Assembly (NCBI GenBank): GCA_025936115.1
Contig: JAICTZ010000013.1
Coordinates: 148,594 to 212,593 of the forward strand
Direction: 5' to 3'
From: Polyangiaceae bacterium
GTDB lineage: Bacteria; Myxococcota_A; Polyangia; Polyangiales; Polyangiaceae
DNA: 64,000 nucleotides
The notes below the pieces were generated by a model. That model was given only the letters and a program-made list of their open reading frames with translations, did no database searches and was not told the origin of the DNA. Below, piece after piece: positions 24,109 through 31,972 of the stretch. The position numbers were made by a program, and so were the translations under genes. The first letter of the stretch is position 1; every line of letters begins with the position of its first letter.

Positions 24109-25311
24109 TCACTGCGCGAGACAATTCGCTTTCATCACGCCCCAAATGGCTTCGGAGGACGCCTGTGAGCCTGCCGCCGTCGGATGGATGCCGTCGGAGA
24201 GTACGTATTCGTCAAAGTGGCCGTCGAACACCGGGCGCAGATCGACGCCGTAACACTTGGGACTTGCGGACGAGTAGCAGACGTCTTGCAACAGCGTTCG
24301 GAGGACATCGATCTTCGCGCGCTGCGTGGCGTTCTTCTGGTTCTCCGGATAAAAGAAATAGACGACGCTCTCCACGCCGTCCTTGCCCATTTGGACGAAC
24401 AGGTCCTTGACCGCCTGCACGGCGTCCTGAATTGCCTGGCAGCTCGCCGTGGGAGGCTCGGAGCAGGTGTTGTTCAGCATATCGTTGCCGCCTCCGTCCA
24501 TGATCGCGACTTTGACGGGAGCGTCCTTCTCGCCGTTGACATACTGCTGAGGAATTTGCGGGGAGATCCCACCGTGAAGTTGCGTACCGCTCACGGAGTT
24601 GTCCCGATACGAGTCGTTCGCGGCGAGCGCGCCGTCCGCGCGCGCGAGCGCGATGAGGTCCTTCGTGATGTCTCCGGACAGAGCGATGAACGAGTCACCA
24701 ATCAGCAACACGTCCTTGCCCTTGGTCGTGCCCTTCTCGCAGGCCACTGCGCCGCCGGACCCGCCGGCGGCCATTCCGCCGTGGCCACCGGTCACGATCG
24801 TCCCGGCAGCGCCACCGCCAGCGCCCTCGCCCGCTGCGCCACCCGCGCCGCGGCCAGCGCGGCCGCCCGCCGCGCGTCCGCCCGTGCCGGCGGCATTGGC
24901 TCCTGACATGCCACCCACCGTGGCGCCCGCCCCAGCCCCCGAGCCACCGCTTGCGTTCGTGCCCGCACTCGCGTTCGCGTTCGCGCCCGCACTCGCGTTC
25001 GCGCCCGCACTCGCGTTCGCGCCCGCACTCGCGTTCGCGCCCGCACTCGCGTTCGCGCCCGCACTCGCGTTCGCGCCGCCGTTGCCGCCGCTCGACGACG
25101 GGCCCGTGCCCCCGTTGCCTCCACCGCCACCGGCATTTCCATTGCCGCCCGTCCGAGTACCCGCGGAGCCGGATGCGCCGCCCATCGCCGCAGCGGCGCC
25201 CGACCCGCCTGTACCGCCTGGCGAGGCCGCGTCATTGCCGCAGGCGACGAGAGCCATGCCGAACGCGAAGGTGGTCAGCCAGGTGCCGCCCTTCGAAAAA
25301 CCGAGTCGCAT
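24109..25311 (-). CDS. SGNH/GDSL hydrolase lipoprotein with repeat linker
   Basis: A 400-residue lipoprotein: lipobox ALVAC, then a linker of about 170 residues rich in Gly, Ala and Asn that contains six or more copies of ANASAG. The catalytic domain (about residues 205-400) shows VLLIGDSFIALSGD (GDS Ser), VKVAIMDGGGNDMLNN (oxyanion Asn) and VLSDGIHPTAAG (Asp-x-x-His). SGNH enzymes are esterases, including acetyl-xylan esterases of cell-wall degraders, but substrate cannot be read from sequence. Start 25311 is preceded by GAGGAG, and the whole start region is inside a perfect inverted repeat. Confidence 0.85.
   Translation of the reverse strand: MRLGFSKGGTWLTTFAFGMALVACGNDAASPGGTGGSGAAAAMGGASGSAGTRTGGNGNAGGGGGNGGTGPSSSGGNGGANASAGANASAGANASAGANASAGANASAGANANASAGTNASGGSGAGAGATVGGMSGANAAGTGGRAAGGRAGRGAGGAAGEGAGGGAAGTIVTGGHGGMAAGGSGGAVACEKGTTKGKDVLLIGDSFIALSGDITKDLIALARADGALAANDSYRDNSVSGTQLHGGISPQIPQQYVNGEKDAPVKVAIMDGGGNDMLNNTCSEPPTASCQAIQDAVQAVKDLFVQMGKDGVESVVYFFYPENQKNATQRAKIDVLRTLLQDVCYSSASPKCYGVDLRPVFDGHFDEYVLSDGIHPTAAGSQASSEAIWGVMKANCLAQ
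24961..25077 (-). repeat. 18-bp tandem repeat in SGNH linker
   Basis: Unit GCCCGCACTCGCGTTCGC repeated about six times with one 6-bp insertion, encoding ANASAG on the minus strand. Uniform codon use in the copies indicates recent expansion by slippage or unequal exchange; copy number should vary between strains. Confidence 0.85.
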
Positions 25312-25329
25312 CACTCCTCGGAGTGATGC
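25308..25329 (-). promoter_or_regulatory. Perfect hairpin covering the ribosome binding site and start of the SGNH gene
   Basis: GCATCACTCC, 2 bp, GGAGTGATGC: 10-bp perfect arms. In the mRNA the 3' arm contains both GGAG and the AUG at 25311, so folding would hide the ribosome binding site. As DNA it could equally be a repressor operator. Confidence 0.7.
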
Positions 25330-25574
25330 TCCCTGGCGTCCCGGCGAGTGCTGCGTCGTAGGAGGATTACGGCTCGGAGCAACCACGCAGAGTAATTCGG
25401 CCACCACTCCGTTCTGACAAAGGATGACTGCCCCCTCAATGGGCAGCTCGGCCTACTGATGCACTCCACGACGCCCGCATTTACCGGCTCAGCGTGGAGT
25501 TCTAAAGCCAGCGGATATTCGGCGCCGTTCTACATGGCATTCCGACGACGCGGCTCTCTCGTCGGGAAACGCCG

Positions 25575-25735
25575 CAGCGTATTTTTTTCAACCAGGCCCA
25601 CGAAGATCCTGAGCAGGCTCGTGAAGTCTTCAGGCGCTTGGCAAACGCGACGACGAGTATGAAATCCATCGAATGTCGTTCGACACTGTGTCGAGTCGAG
25701 CTGGTCCAAGCGAACGCCGATGAGACACGACGCCG
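25575..25735 (+). pseudogene. Remnant of a Cys-motif protein
   Basis: Open frame reading RIFFNQAHEDPEQAREVFRR then ANATTSMKSIECRSTLCRVE. The S-I-E-C-R-S-T-L-C-R-V-E strand is a familiar core of myxobacterial secreted proteins of unknown role. No start codon or signal peptide precedes it, and the frame runs into Arg-rich low-complexity sequence. Called a decayed fragment. Confidence 0.35.
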
Positions 25736-26020
25736 GTCCTCGAATGACCGCTCCCCGCGGGCTGGAGTGCTGTTCCGACGAACGCCGCGGCGCCGCGCAC
25801 GCCGCGCACGCCGCGCGCGATCGCCCGCGCACTCTCGCAAGGTCGCGCAAGTCGTGCGCGCGCAAGAGCTTTCCCGCCAATTTTGCGCGCTGCGTTCAGG
25901 ACGCGTTCGTCGCGCGACACGCGCCATCAACACGACACCACTCCAAATCCGCGGAGAAACGCCGTGAATCGTCGTGCGAGCAAGCTCGAAGCGTCACCAG
26001 ATTAACCTGCTGCTCCGGCG

Positions 26021-26036
26021 TGGAACGCGCCTTGCT
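26021..26036 (+). promoter_or_regulatory. Sigma54-like (-24/-12) promoter
   Basis: TGGAACGCGCCTTGCT: GG and GC are 10 nt apart, TTGCT matches the -12 box, and the -24 box differs from TGGCACG at one base. Transcription would start near 26046, 14 nt before the ATG at 26060, just ahead of its GGAGG. Confidence 0.6.
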
Positions 26037-26059
26037 TCTGCGTGCCGTTGGAGGCTTCA

Positions 26060-26566
26060 ATGGCAACGACAATCGGCCGATCACTCCTCTTGTTGCTGAG
26101 TGCTCTGGGGGCCGCCTGTGGAGCAGACCGCGGCACGCTCGGCACGCCCGATAGCACGTCCGCCATGCTCGACGAGGCGACTTCGGAGAACGTACGCCAC
26201 GCCGAAGTTTGCCGTCACGCAACGTCGATGCCCGACATGCTGAGCGACGTCGCCCGACATGAGCTCACCATGAACGGCATCACCGCTCGCATGATGGAAG
26301 CCAACGACGGGATGCGCACCGACATGATGCAGGGGCACGCTTGCTCCGAGCAACCCTTCGACAACATGTCGCAGGACTTGACCGGTACGAATGCAGAGGT
26401 GGCGCTCCACACCACGCGCATGCAGGGGCTCGATAACGTCGGTGCTGGGCACTACGAATGCGCCGTCCACCTGGGCGAACTGCGAAAGGAGTTGGACAGT
26501 ATGAGGACCGATTTGGCCACGATGCCGTGCTCACCCAACGGAACGAGCGCCACGGCCGTCCCATGA
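26060..26566 (+). CDS. Small Met-rich lipoprotein of unknown function
   Basis: A 168-residue lipoprotein: signal peptide MATTIGRSLLLLLSALGAAC, then a mostly helical body with regular Met, His and Asp/Glu residues (MPDMLSDVARHELTMNGITA, DGMRTDMMQGHAC, LHTTRMQGL, HLGELRKELDSMRTDL) and five further Cys. The Met/His richness could bind metal, for example copper, but no known metal site is present. ATG 26060 is chosen over 26042 for the ribosome binding site GGAGG and signal peptide. The upstream sigma54-like promoter suggests conditional expression. Confidence 0.75.
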   Translation: MATTIGRSLLLLLSALGAACGADRGTLGTPDSTSAMLDEATSENVRHAEVCRHATSMPDMLSDVARHELTMNGITARMMEANDGMRTDMMQGHACSEQPFDNMSQDLTGTNAEVALHTTRMQGLDNVGAGHYECAVHLGELRKELDSMRTDLATMPCSPNGTSATAVP

Positions 26567-26585
26567 ATTAGGCCATAGAATGGTG

Positions 26586-27212
26586 CTACGGCACCTCTCC
26601 GATACAACCCGTGTGGATGGCGCCGGCATCGCTCGCAGAGCAGCACTGGCTCGGCTTCGGCGTGTTCTTCTGCAGGCAGTAACAGCTCGACGCATCGAGG
26701 CACTCCGCAGGTAACGGCTGGCAGCCGAGTTCGTCGGCAGTGAATCGGCTGCGTTCGGTCATCTCGCGCGGGTCGTTGCAGAAAGAGGTTCGGCTGTCAC
26801 AAAAGACCCAGTCGCACACGAAATACCCTGGCGGAGTCGGACAGGCGCTCGTGGACGGGTTTACGGCCACGCCAGCGAGATTCGCTTCGCAAACACTCCC
26901 GTACGCGAGGCCGTCCGCACCACACGCGGGTTGCCCGCTCGGCGGGCAGCTCGTCGGCGGCTCGACGCACGTCATCCCGTCGCACACGAGCCCCGGCGCG
27001 CATCCCGCGACGTAGCACGGCCGCGTGTCAATGGGGATTAACGCGTTCCCGCCGGAACCCATCGTAGCGGAGCTCGCACCCGCCTCGGGTTCGCCCGCAT
27101 GGACGTCGGGAGTTGGCCCGCTTGACTTCGTGCCGCCGCCCGCGCACGCGAAAAATGGGAGCAACGCGAGAAAGCAGCAGCGAAATTCAGCCGTGGTCAT
27201 CAGAGTCGACAT
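26586..27212 (-). CDS. Kazal-like Cys-rich lipoprotein
   Basis: A 208-residue lipoprotein (lipobox-like LPFFAC). After a linker there is a short Cys pair region (CYVAGCAPGLVCDGMTC), then CPPSGQPACGADGLAYGSVC followed by EANLAGVAV, which follows the Kazal pattern C-x-P-V-C-G-x-D-G-x-T-Y-x-N-x-C-x-A. Kazal domains inhibit serine proteases; the rest of the protein is Cys-rich without a match. A role guarding the cell from its own or prey proteases is possible. The start is 27212 or ATG 27200; ribosome binding evidence is weak for both. Confidence 0.65.
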   Translation of the reverse strand: MSTLMTTAEFRCCFLALLPFFACAGGGTKSSGPTPDVHAGEPEAGASSATMGSGGNALIPIDTRPCYVAGCAPGLVCDGMTCVEPPTSCPPSGQPACGADGLAYGSVCEANLAGVAVNPSTSACPTPPGYFVCDWVFCDSRTSFCNDPREMTERSRFTADELGCQPLPAECLDASSCYCLQKNTPKPSQCCSASDAGAIHTGCIGEVP

Positions 27213-27351
27213 CGCGTCCCGGATCGGAGCTTGGTGGCGACGCCCGCGGATTTCGGCTCATGTGGCTCGGGTTCGCGTTGCAACGCTTGGCGCGCGCGCG
27301 AAGCACGCTTTCGTGAACGGGGGCGCTTCGACCGCGCGCTACACTACCCTC

Positions 27352-27870
27352 GTGCCGAAGGTCAACGCGAGCCAGGGCGCCGAAGCGCGGGTGTTCACCT
27401 ACAAGGAAGGGCTGCTCTCGACGGTTGCCCACGATTTGGAGCTCACCGCCGGGCGGTTCGAGGTCGACTGGAGCGAAGACCGAGTGACGGCCACCTTCGA
27501 CCTCGGCAGCCTCCGCGTGCTCCACGCCGTCGTGAATGGACAGGCCGCACCGAACGCGCTGTCGGCGCACGACCTCGAGAAGATCGAACAGACGCTCGCG
27601 AACGACGTGCTCCACACGAGTCGTCACCCCGAGGCGCGCTTCGAATCCTCCTCCGTCACTGCCAGCGGCGACGGCTTCATGCTGCGTGGCACGCTCACAC
27701 TCGGCGGCCGCACGGACGAGCTCTCGGCGCTCGTGCGGCGTGACGGCACGCGTTACACGACGGAGCTCCTCCTCGATCAGCGCCGTTTCGGCATCACGCC
27801 GTACAGCGCGCTCCTCGGCGCGCTGAAGCTCAAGCCCGAGGTGCGGGTGCGTGTCAGCGTCCCGGTGTGA
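27352..27870 (+). CDS. YceI-like domain protein
   Basis: A 172-residue protein matching the YceI lipocalin-like fold: YKEGLLSTVAHDLELTAGRF, VTATFDLGSLRVLH, then NDVLHTSRHPEARFESSSVT, MLRGTLTLGGRTDEL and the final strand RFGITPYSALLGALKLKPEV. YceI proteins bind isoprenoid-like lipids. No signal peptide is visible from GTG 27352, so it may be cytoplasmic, unlike most exported YceI proteins. An upstream GTG at 27313 is possible; the longer frame from 27025 overlaps the divergent Kazal gene and is rejected. Confidence 0.75.
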   Translation: MPKVNASQGAEARVFTYKEGLLSTVAHDLELTAGRFEVDWSEDRVTATFDLGSLRVLHAVVNGQAAPNALSAHDLEKIEQTLANDVLHTSRHPEARFESSSVTASGDGFMLRGTLTLGGRTDELSALVRRDGTRYTTELLLDQRRFGITPYSALLGALKLKPEVRVRVSVPV

Positions 27871-27947
27871 GCGCCCGGTGTCGGGCTTTGACTAGTTCGC
27901 GGGCCCGGGCGGAGTGCAACGGGCGAAAAGCCGTGGCATGATAGAGG

Positions 27948-28508
27948 GTGACAACCGCTGCCTCAGGGCCTTCGCCGCTGCCTGCGCTTTTAGTGGCGCC
28001 GGAGAGCGCCGAAGCCGCGACGCGGCCGCTCGGATTCGCCGCGCCAGCCGAGCCCCGCCTTGCCCGCAAACCGGTACGTTTGCCCCGCGTCGGGCGCGCC
28101 TTGTTGGTGGGAGCAGTAGCGAGTCTCTTGGATCTCGCGCTCCTTTCGGCCGGCATTCGTTGGGTCGAGCTCGGTACGACCATCGCACGCCTCATCGCTC
28201 TGGTGGCGAGTGGTTTGCTCGCCTTTTACGGCAGTCGCTCGTTCGCCTTCCGAGCCCAATCCGGCGACATTTCACGGCAGGCCAAGCTCTTCGTCCTCAC
28301 CGAGGCGCTCGGTCTGGCGCTCAATCTGACTGTCTTTCGGCTGCTCGTGTCCCACGCTTCCTGGGTGCCGCCGGAACTCACGAGCCAGCTCGCGAATTTC
28401 CTCGTCTTTCTGGTGTTCACCTACCCGATGCGCGCGCTCCTCGTCTTTCGCTTGAGCGCGCTCGCTGCCGGCCCCAGCGAACAAGATCGGCCGCTCACGA
28501 CGGACTGA
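27948..28508 (+). CDS. GtrA-like membrane protein
   Basis: A 186-residue protein. After about 45 polar residues come four membrane helices with the GtrA pattern: VGRALLVGAVASLLDLALLS, IARLIALVASGLLAFYGSRS followed by FAFR, LFVLTEALGLALNLTVFRLL, and LANFLVFLVFTYPMRALLVF. The N-F/Y-x-x-x-R-x-F-x-F-R element after helix 2 is typical, here with Ser for Asn. GtrA proteins help flip undecaprenyl-phosphate-linked sugars across the inner membrane for cell-surface glycan. No glycosyltransferase partner lies adjacent. Start GTG 27948. Confidence 0.8.
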   Translation: MTTAASGPSPLPALLVAPESAEAATRPLGFAAPAEPRLARKPVRLPRVGRALLVGAVASLLDLALLSAGIRWVELGTTIARLIALVASGLLAFYGSRSFAFRAQSGDISRQAKLFVLTEALGLALNLTVFRLLVSHASWVPPELTSQLANFLVFLVFTYPMRALLVFRLSALAAGPSEQDRPLTTD

Positions 28509-28512
28509 CGCA

Positions 28513-29304
28513 CTAAGGCGCGCAGCCGCCTTCGCCACCTGCCCCGCTTGCGCCTGCACCGCCGCACGGCGCTCGATCGCAGAACGGTAGGTTCGCGGGG
28601 TAGTCCACGCCGGTCAGATTACGGCACACGATGCAGGTGGAGCACGCCGCGGCAGGCAATTCCTCACCAGCGGCGACCGTGCCGGTCCAATCCGGGCCCG
28701 AGATCCCGCATGCGCCGATATAGCCCGAGGCATACCAGTAGACGAGCTTACCCGCGCCGTCGACTTGGCGGCGGTAAAGGTTCTCGCCGCCTACGTTCCA
28801 TTCGCTGCGCACGCTGCCATCGTCGCAGGTGGCCGTGATCACGTAGTCTTCGTCGAGCTCGCAATCGGTCGGAACCGAAGGTCCGGACGAGCCGAGCGGG
28901 GCCGTGCAGGAGAAGTCGGTGTCGTGGATCTCGCAGTCGCACGCGGGATCGAAAGGGACCCCGCCTTCGCCGCCATGCCCAGCGCTGCCCCCCGAGCCAC
29001 TCGTGTCTCCGGCGCCACCCTCGCCCGCCACGGCAACCCCGCCGCCGGACCCCACCCGACCAGCCTTACCTCCGCTCGCACTCCTCGCCATGCCGCCGCC
29101 GGACCCGGCGTGTCCGCTGACGCCCGCACCGCCACGCCCGCTGACGCCCGCACCGCCACGCCCGCCGCTGCCAGCGATGTCGTCGTCCATCGGTGTGGGT
29201 TCCGCGCTGCACCCAGCCGCTACGCCGCAAACCAGTGTGCTCACGCTAGCCCAGAAAACCACACGCGCCCCACGTTCGGAAACCGTCCGCCCTTGCCTCA
29301 CCAT
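28513..29304 (-). CDS. Gly-rich-linker lipoprotein of unknown function
   Basis: A 263-residue lipoprotein: lipobox GVAAGC, then a linker with GRGGAGVS and related repeats to about residue 115, then a C-terminal domain of about 140 residues with CDCEIHDTDFSC, PTDCELDEDYVITATCDDGS and CSTCIVCRNLTG, probably a disulfide-rich beta fold. No family recognised. The ATG at 29304 is preferred over 29310 because AGGAA is then 7 nt upstream. Confidence 0.7.
   Translation of the reverse strand: MVRQGRTVSERGARVVFWASVSTLVCGVAAGCSAEPTPMDDDIAGSGGRGGAGVSGRGGAGVSGHAGSGGGMARSASGGKAGRVGSGGGVAVAGEGGAGDTSGSGGSAGHGGEGGVPFDPACDCEIHDTDFSCTAPLGSSGPSVPTDCELDEDYVITATCDDGSVRSEWNVGGENLYRRQVDGAGKLVYWYASGYIGACGISGPDWTGTVAAGEELPAAACSTCIVCRNLTGVDYPANLPFCDRAPCGGAGASGAGGEGGCAP
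29114..29161 (-). repeat. 24-bp perfect tandem duplication in linker
   Basis: Two identical 24-bp units in the lipoprotein linker, encoding GRGGAGVS twice. Another case of linker growth by duplication in this window. Confidence 0.8.
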
Positions 29305-29397
29305 GCGCATTTCCTGCCATGAGCAGGACGAGCTGTCACGCAGATCGTCTGCTGCGCCGATTCATCGGCAGCAGAGTCACTCTGGGCGCCCTACCCG

Positions 29398-30702
29398 CTA
29401 GTTGCATGCTCTGCCGCAAGTGCCGCTCGTTTTGCAACCGGCGAAGGCCGCGCAGTGCGTCGACGTTGCGGGAGTGCACGCCGCTCCGTCGGCGAGGAGC
29501 GGGACGCAACGGCGGTGGCTCGGGTCGGCTCCGTCGCAGAAGCCTTGGAGGCATTCGACGTCCGCGTCGCATGGCGCGCCCGGCTCGCGTTGAGGTTTGC
29601 AATCGCACGCACTCGGGAGCGTCGTTGCGTCAGGCGCGCGTGCGTCGGCGTACGTGCCGGCAGGACAGTAGTAGCTCGAATCTCGGCTGAAAAGAGCACA
29701 AGGGCCAGGGGAGAGCGGTGCGATACCGCACGTGCCGCTCGGCGCGTCGGACGTTTCGAAAACGCACCAGGAGTCGTCATCGCAGCTGGCGGCGGAAGCG
29801 TCGACCGAGCGGGGACAAGAACTGCCCCGGCGGGCGAACGCGTGACAGCGCGCGTCGCCCGTCGCGGCGTCCACGCTGCACGTCAAGTCTCGCAAGCAGG
29901 TGTCGGTCTCGTCCGGATCGCACGGGTCGTTTTCCGCGCCCGGATGGACGCAGCCCTCGGAGTAGCGGCTGCAATGCAAGGCGCCGCGGCAGGTTCCCGC
30001 TTCGGCGCAGCTCTCGCCGTGCCCCGGCAGACTGGCGTACTCGCGGCAAGCCCCCCGCACGCAGGCCAGGCCGGGAGCGCAGTCTTGATCGGCGCTGCAG
30101 GCTTCCCCCGGCGTCCCCGCCGGTGCTAGCGGTTCGCAGGTGAGGCACGGATAGGTGCCGGCGCAAACGAGCCCGACGCCGCACCGGGTCGCCACGAGGT
30201 ACGGCGAATATTCGGCGCACGGCTCGCCGCGCTCGCGGGCGTCCTTCTGCACGAGCACGTCGAGGCACGCTTCGTACGGTGTGCGCGAGTCGTCGCAGGG
30301 CGCTCCCGTGACAGCCGCAATGCAGCCGTCGAGCACGGCTGCCGCAGCGAGCGTGTGAGTCGACGCGATAGCACTGTCTTCGTCGACTCCGCCGAAGAAG
30401 CGCGCGTAGTCGGGGAAAGTGTTCGCCCATTGAAGGCAGTCGTCCTCGCTCGACCAAAAGGCGCTGCAGGCTAGCTGCCGCGCGCAATTGGCGGCAGCGA
30501 GGCGCTCGCGCCAAGCGCCGAGCGCGAGCGTCGCGTCATTCGTGAATGCGCCCGCGTGCGCGGGAGCTCCGGCGTCGTTCGCGCCGTCCCCGGACCCACC
30601 ACCATCCGCCACATGGCCCGGGTCGACATCGATGGAACGCGCCGAAATCCCGCAGCCCACGAACAAAGATACCAGGACCGCACCCGCGCTCTTCCACTCC
30701 AT
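29398..30702 (-). CDS. Cys-rich lipoprotein, helical domain plus Cys modules
   Basis: A 434-residue lipoprotein (lipobox LFVGC). Residues about 55-150 form a helical domain with WRERLAAANCARQLAC, DDCLQWANTF and VLDGCIAAVTGAPC, then at least eight Cys modules of the kind G-E-x-C-x3-Q-D-C-x-x-G-L-A-C-x4-C to the end. It is built like the proteins at 16777 and 52367 and is the longest of the three. Function unknown; the Cys modules resemble those of secreted eukaryotic-like proteins and are likely disulfide bonded outside the cell. Start 30702 begins the signal peptide; the longer ORF start is 30759. Confidence 0.75.
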   Translation of the reverse strand: MEWKSAGAVLVSLFVGCGISARSIDVDPGHVADGGGSGDGANDAGAPAHAGAFTNDATLALGAWRERLAAANCARQLACSAFWSSEDDCLQWANTFPDYARFFGGVDEDSAIASTHTLAAAAVLDGCIAAVTGAPCDDSRTPYEACLDVLVQKDARERGEPCAEYSPYLVATRCGVGLVCAGTYPCLTCEPLAPAGTPGEACSADQDCAPGLACVRGACREYASLPGHGESCAEAGTCRGALHCSRYSEGCVHPGAENDPCDPDETDTCLRDLTCSVDAATGDARCHAFARRGSSCPRSVDASAASCDDDSWCVFETSDAPSGTCGIAPLSPGPCALFSRDSSYYCPAGTYADARAPDATTLPSACDCKPQREPGAPCDADVECLQGFCDGADPSHRRCVPLLADGAACTPATSTHCAAFAGCKTSGTCGRACN

Positions 30703-30790
30703 GTCGGCGATGTTGAGTGGAGGCGCCTGCTCGAAACGATCACCCGCGACCGCGGACACCGTCCGTCGGGCAGCGAGCCACGACGTTCGC

Positions 30791-31858
30791 TCAGAAGCGT
30801 CCGGTCAAGCCGGCCGTGCGATAGCCGATGAACGGCGTTACCCCGGGCTCGTTCTCCCGCGCCGCGGCTTTGTTGCTGCTGTTCGAGAGGAGGAAGAGCA
30901 CGACGCCGGCCGCGATACCGGCGCCGCCCACGCCGAGGCCGACCGCGCCTACCGTGCGCTGCGAGGCTGCGTCCTTGTCCTTCGCGGAGATCTGATCCTT
31001 CTTCGAAGGATCGCAGGGTGAGGTCGGGCACAGATCGTCGGCCTTGTTCTGCGTGGATGACGACTTCACCAAGAACACCGTACCGAGCACCAGGCCGACG
31101 GCGCCGACGCCGAACGCGCCGTAGGACGCGTAGCGCAGGCCGTTCGAGCCGCCGCCGTGGTCGACGCTGCTGTCGCCCGGAGGCGGCGCGGTCGTCACTG
31201 GAGCGGGCGGCGGCGCGCCGGGCGGCGGTGTCGTTACGACGGCAGGAGTCGCCGGCGTCCCGAGCTTGAGCTCGAGCTCCACCGTTTGCCGGGAAGCGGG
31301 CTGCACGTCGACGGTCACGATGTCGCTCGAGAGCTGACCGTTCGTCGCTTGAAAGCTGTGTTGCCCGGGGTCGACCGGGCGCATGAGCCCGACCATGGCG
31401 GGAGGCACCTGAGCGCCGTCCATCGTCACTTTCACTTCCCCATTTGCGTTTTTTATCTTCGTCGCAATGTAAGGCATCTGCGGCTGGAGCTTCGCGAGCT
31501 CCTTCGTCGCGTCCTCGACTGCCTTCTTCACGGCCGGTGACGCGTCCGGCGGCGCGCCTTCCCGCTTGACCCGGTTGAAGGCCTCGTACGCTTTGACCCA
31601 GTGCGACAGCTTGAGCTCCGAGCGGGCGATGAACATGAGGTGAATCGGCGAGTGCACGAGCTGCTCGGCCCGCGTGAACATGTCGACCGCGTCCTGCCAC
31701 TTGCCCGCGTCGTACGCGTCTGCGCCCTGTGAAGCGGCCGCGCGCGCCGCTGACCGCTCTTCGTCCGTGGCGGCGAAAGTCGGGACGACAGAGCTCGATA
31801 TCAGCGAAAAGACGAGCATCCCCGCTGTGACGGCTCTACTACTCTTGCCCACGCCCAT
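30791..31858 (-). CDS. TPR/PEGA-like protein with C-terminal membrane helices
   Basis: A 355-residue exported protein: signal peptide ending TFAA, then tetratricopeptide-like helices (ASQGADAYDAGKWQDAVDMF, SELKLSHWVKAYEAFNRVKR), a PEGA-like beta domain (KNANGEVKVTMDGAQVPPAM, RPVDPGQHSFQA), a Pro-rich stretch, and two membrane helices (ASYGAFGVGAVGLVLGTVFL and AVGLGVGGAGIAAGVVLFLL). This order is a common myxobacterial family and is often found beside Ser/Thr kinases, as here, where it is divergent from one. It may be a periplasmic scaffold reporting to or modified by the kinase pathway. ATG 31858 is taken instead of 31921 because the signal peptide starts there. Confidence 0.75.
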   Translation of the reverse strand: MGVGKSSRAVTAGMLVFSLISSSVVPTFAATDEERSAARAAASQGADAYDAGKWQDAVDMFTRAEQLVHSPIHLMFIARSELKLSHWVKAYEAFNRVKREGAPPDASPAVKKAVEDATKELAKLQPQMPYIATKIKNANGEVKVTMDGAQVPPAMVGLMRPVDPGQHSFQATNGQLSSDIVTVDVQPASRQTVELELKLGTPATPAVVTTPPPGAPPPAPVTTAPPPGDSSVDHGGGSNGLRYASYGAFGVGAVGLVLGTVFLVKSSSTQNKADDLCPTSPCDPSKKDQISAKDKDAASQRTVGAVGLGVGGAGIAAGVVLFLLSNSSNKAAARENEPGVTPFIGYRTAGLTGRF

Positions 31859-31939
31859 CCAGCTCTGACCACATCGTGAGCGGCTCGTGCCGAAGACTTC
31901 GGCAATGGTGCTAGCACGCATGAGAGCGAGGCTACCACA

Positions 31940-31949
31940 GGGGGCCCCC
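31940..31949. promoter_or_regulatory. GGGGGCCCCC palindrome between divergent genes
   Basis: A perfect 10-bp palindrome 24 bp before the kinase start at 31973 and 82 bp from the TPR protein start. Candidate operator shared by both genes; no other evidence. Confidence 0.3.
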
Positions 31950-31972
31950 GATGAGTGCTAGACCTTAGCTAC

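Larger units (their letters stand above)
25312..26059. other. 748-bp gene-poor region
   Basis: Holds an 8-bp inverted repeat (ACTCCACG 25463-25470 / CGTGGAGT 25493-25500), the protein remnant at 25575-25735, a run of CGCCGCGCACG-type low-complexity sequence (about 25785-25830) and a sigma54-like promoter at 26021-26036. No intact gene is seen. Confidence 0.5.

Noticed and set aside
24961..25077. Regular repeats resembling a CRISPR array
   Set aside because: Units are directly adjacent without spacers and encode ANASAG in frame; this is a coding tandem repeat.
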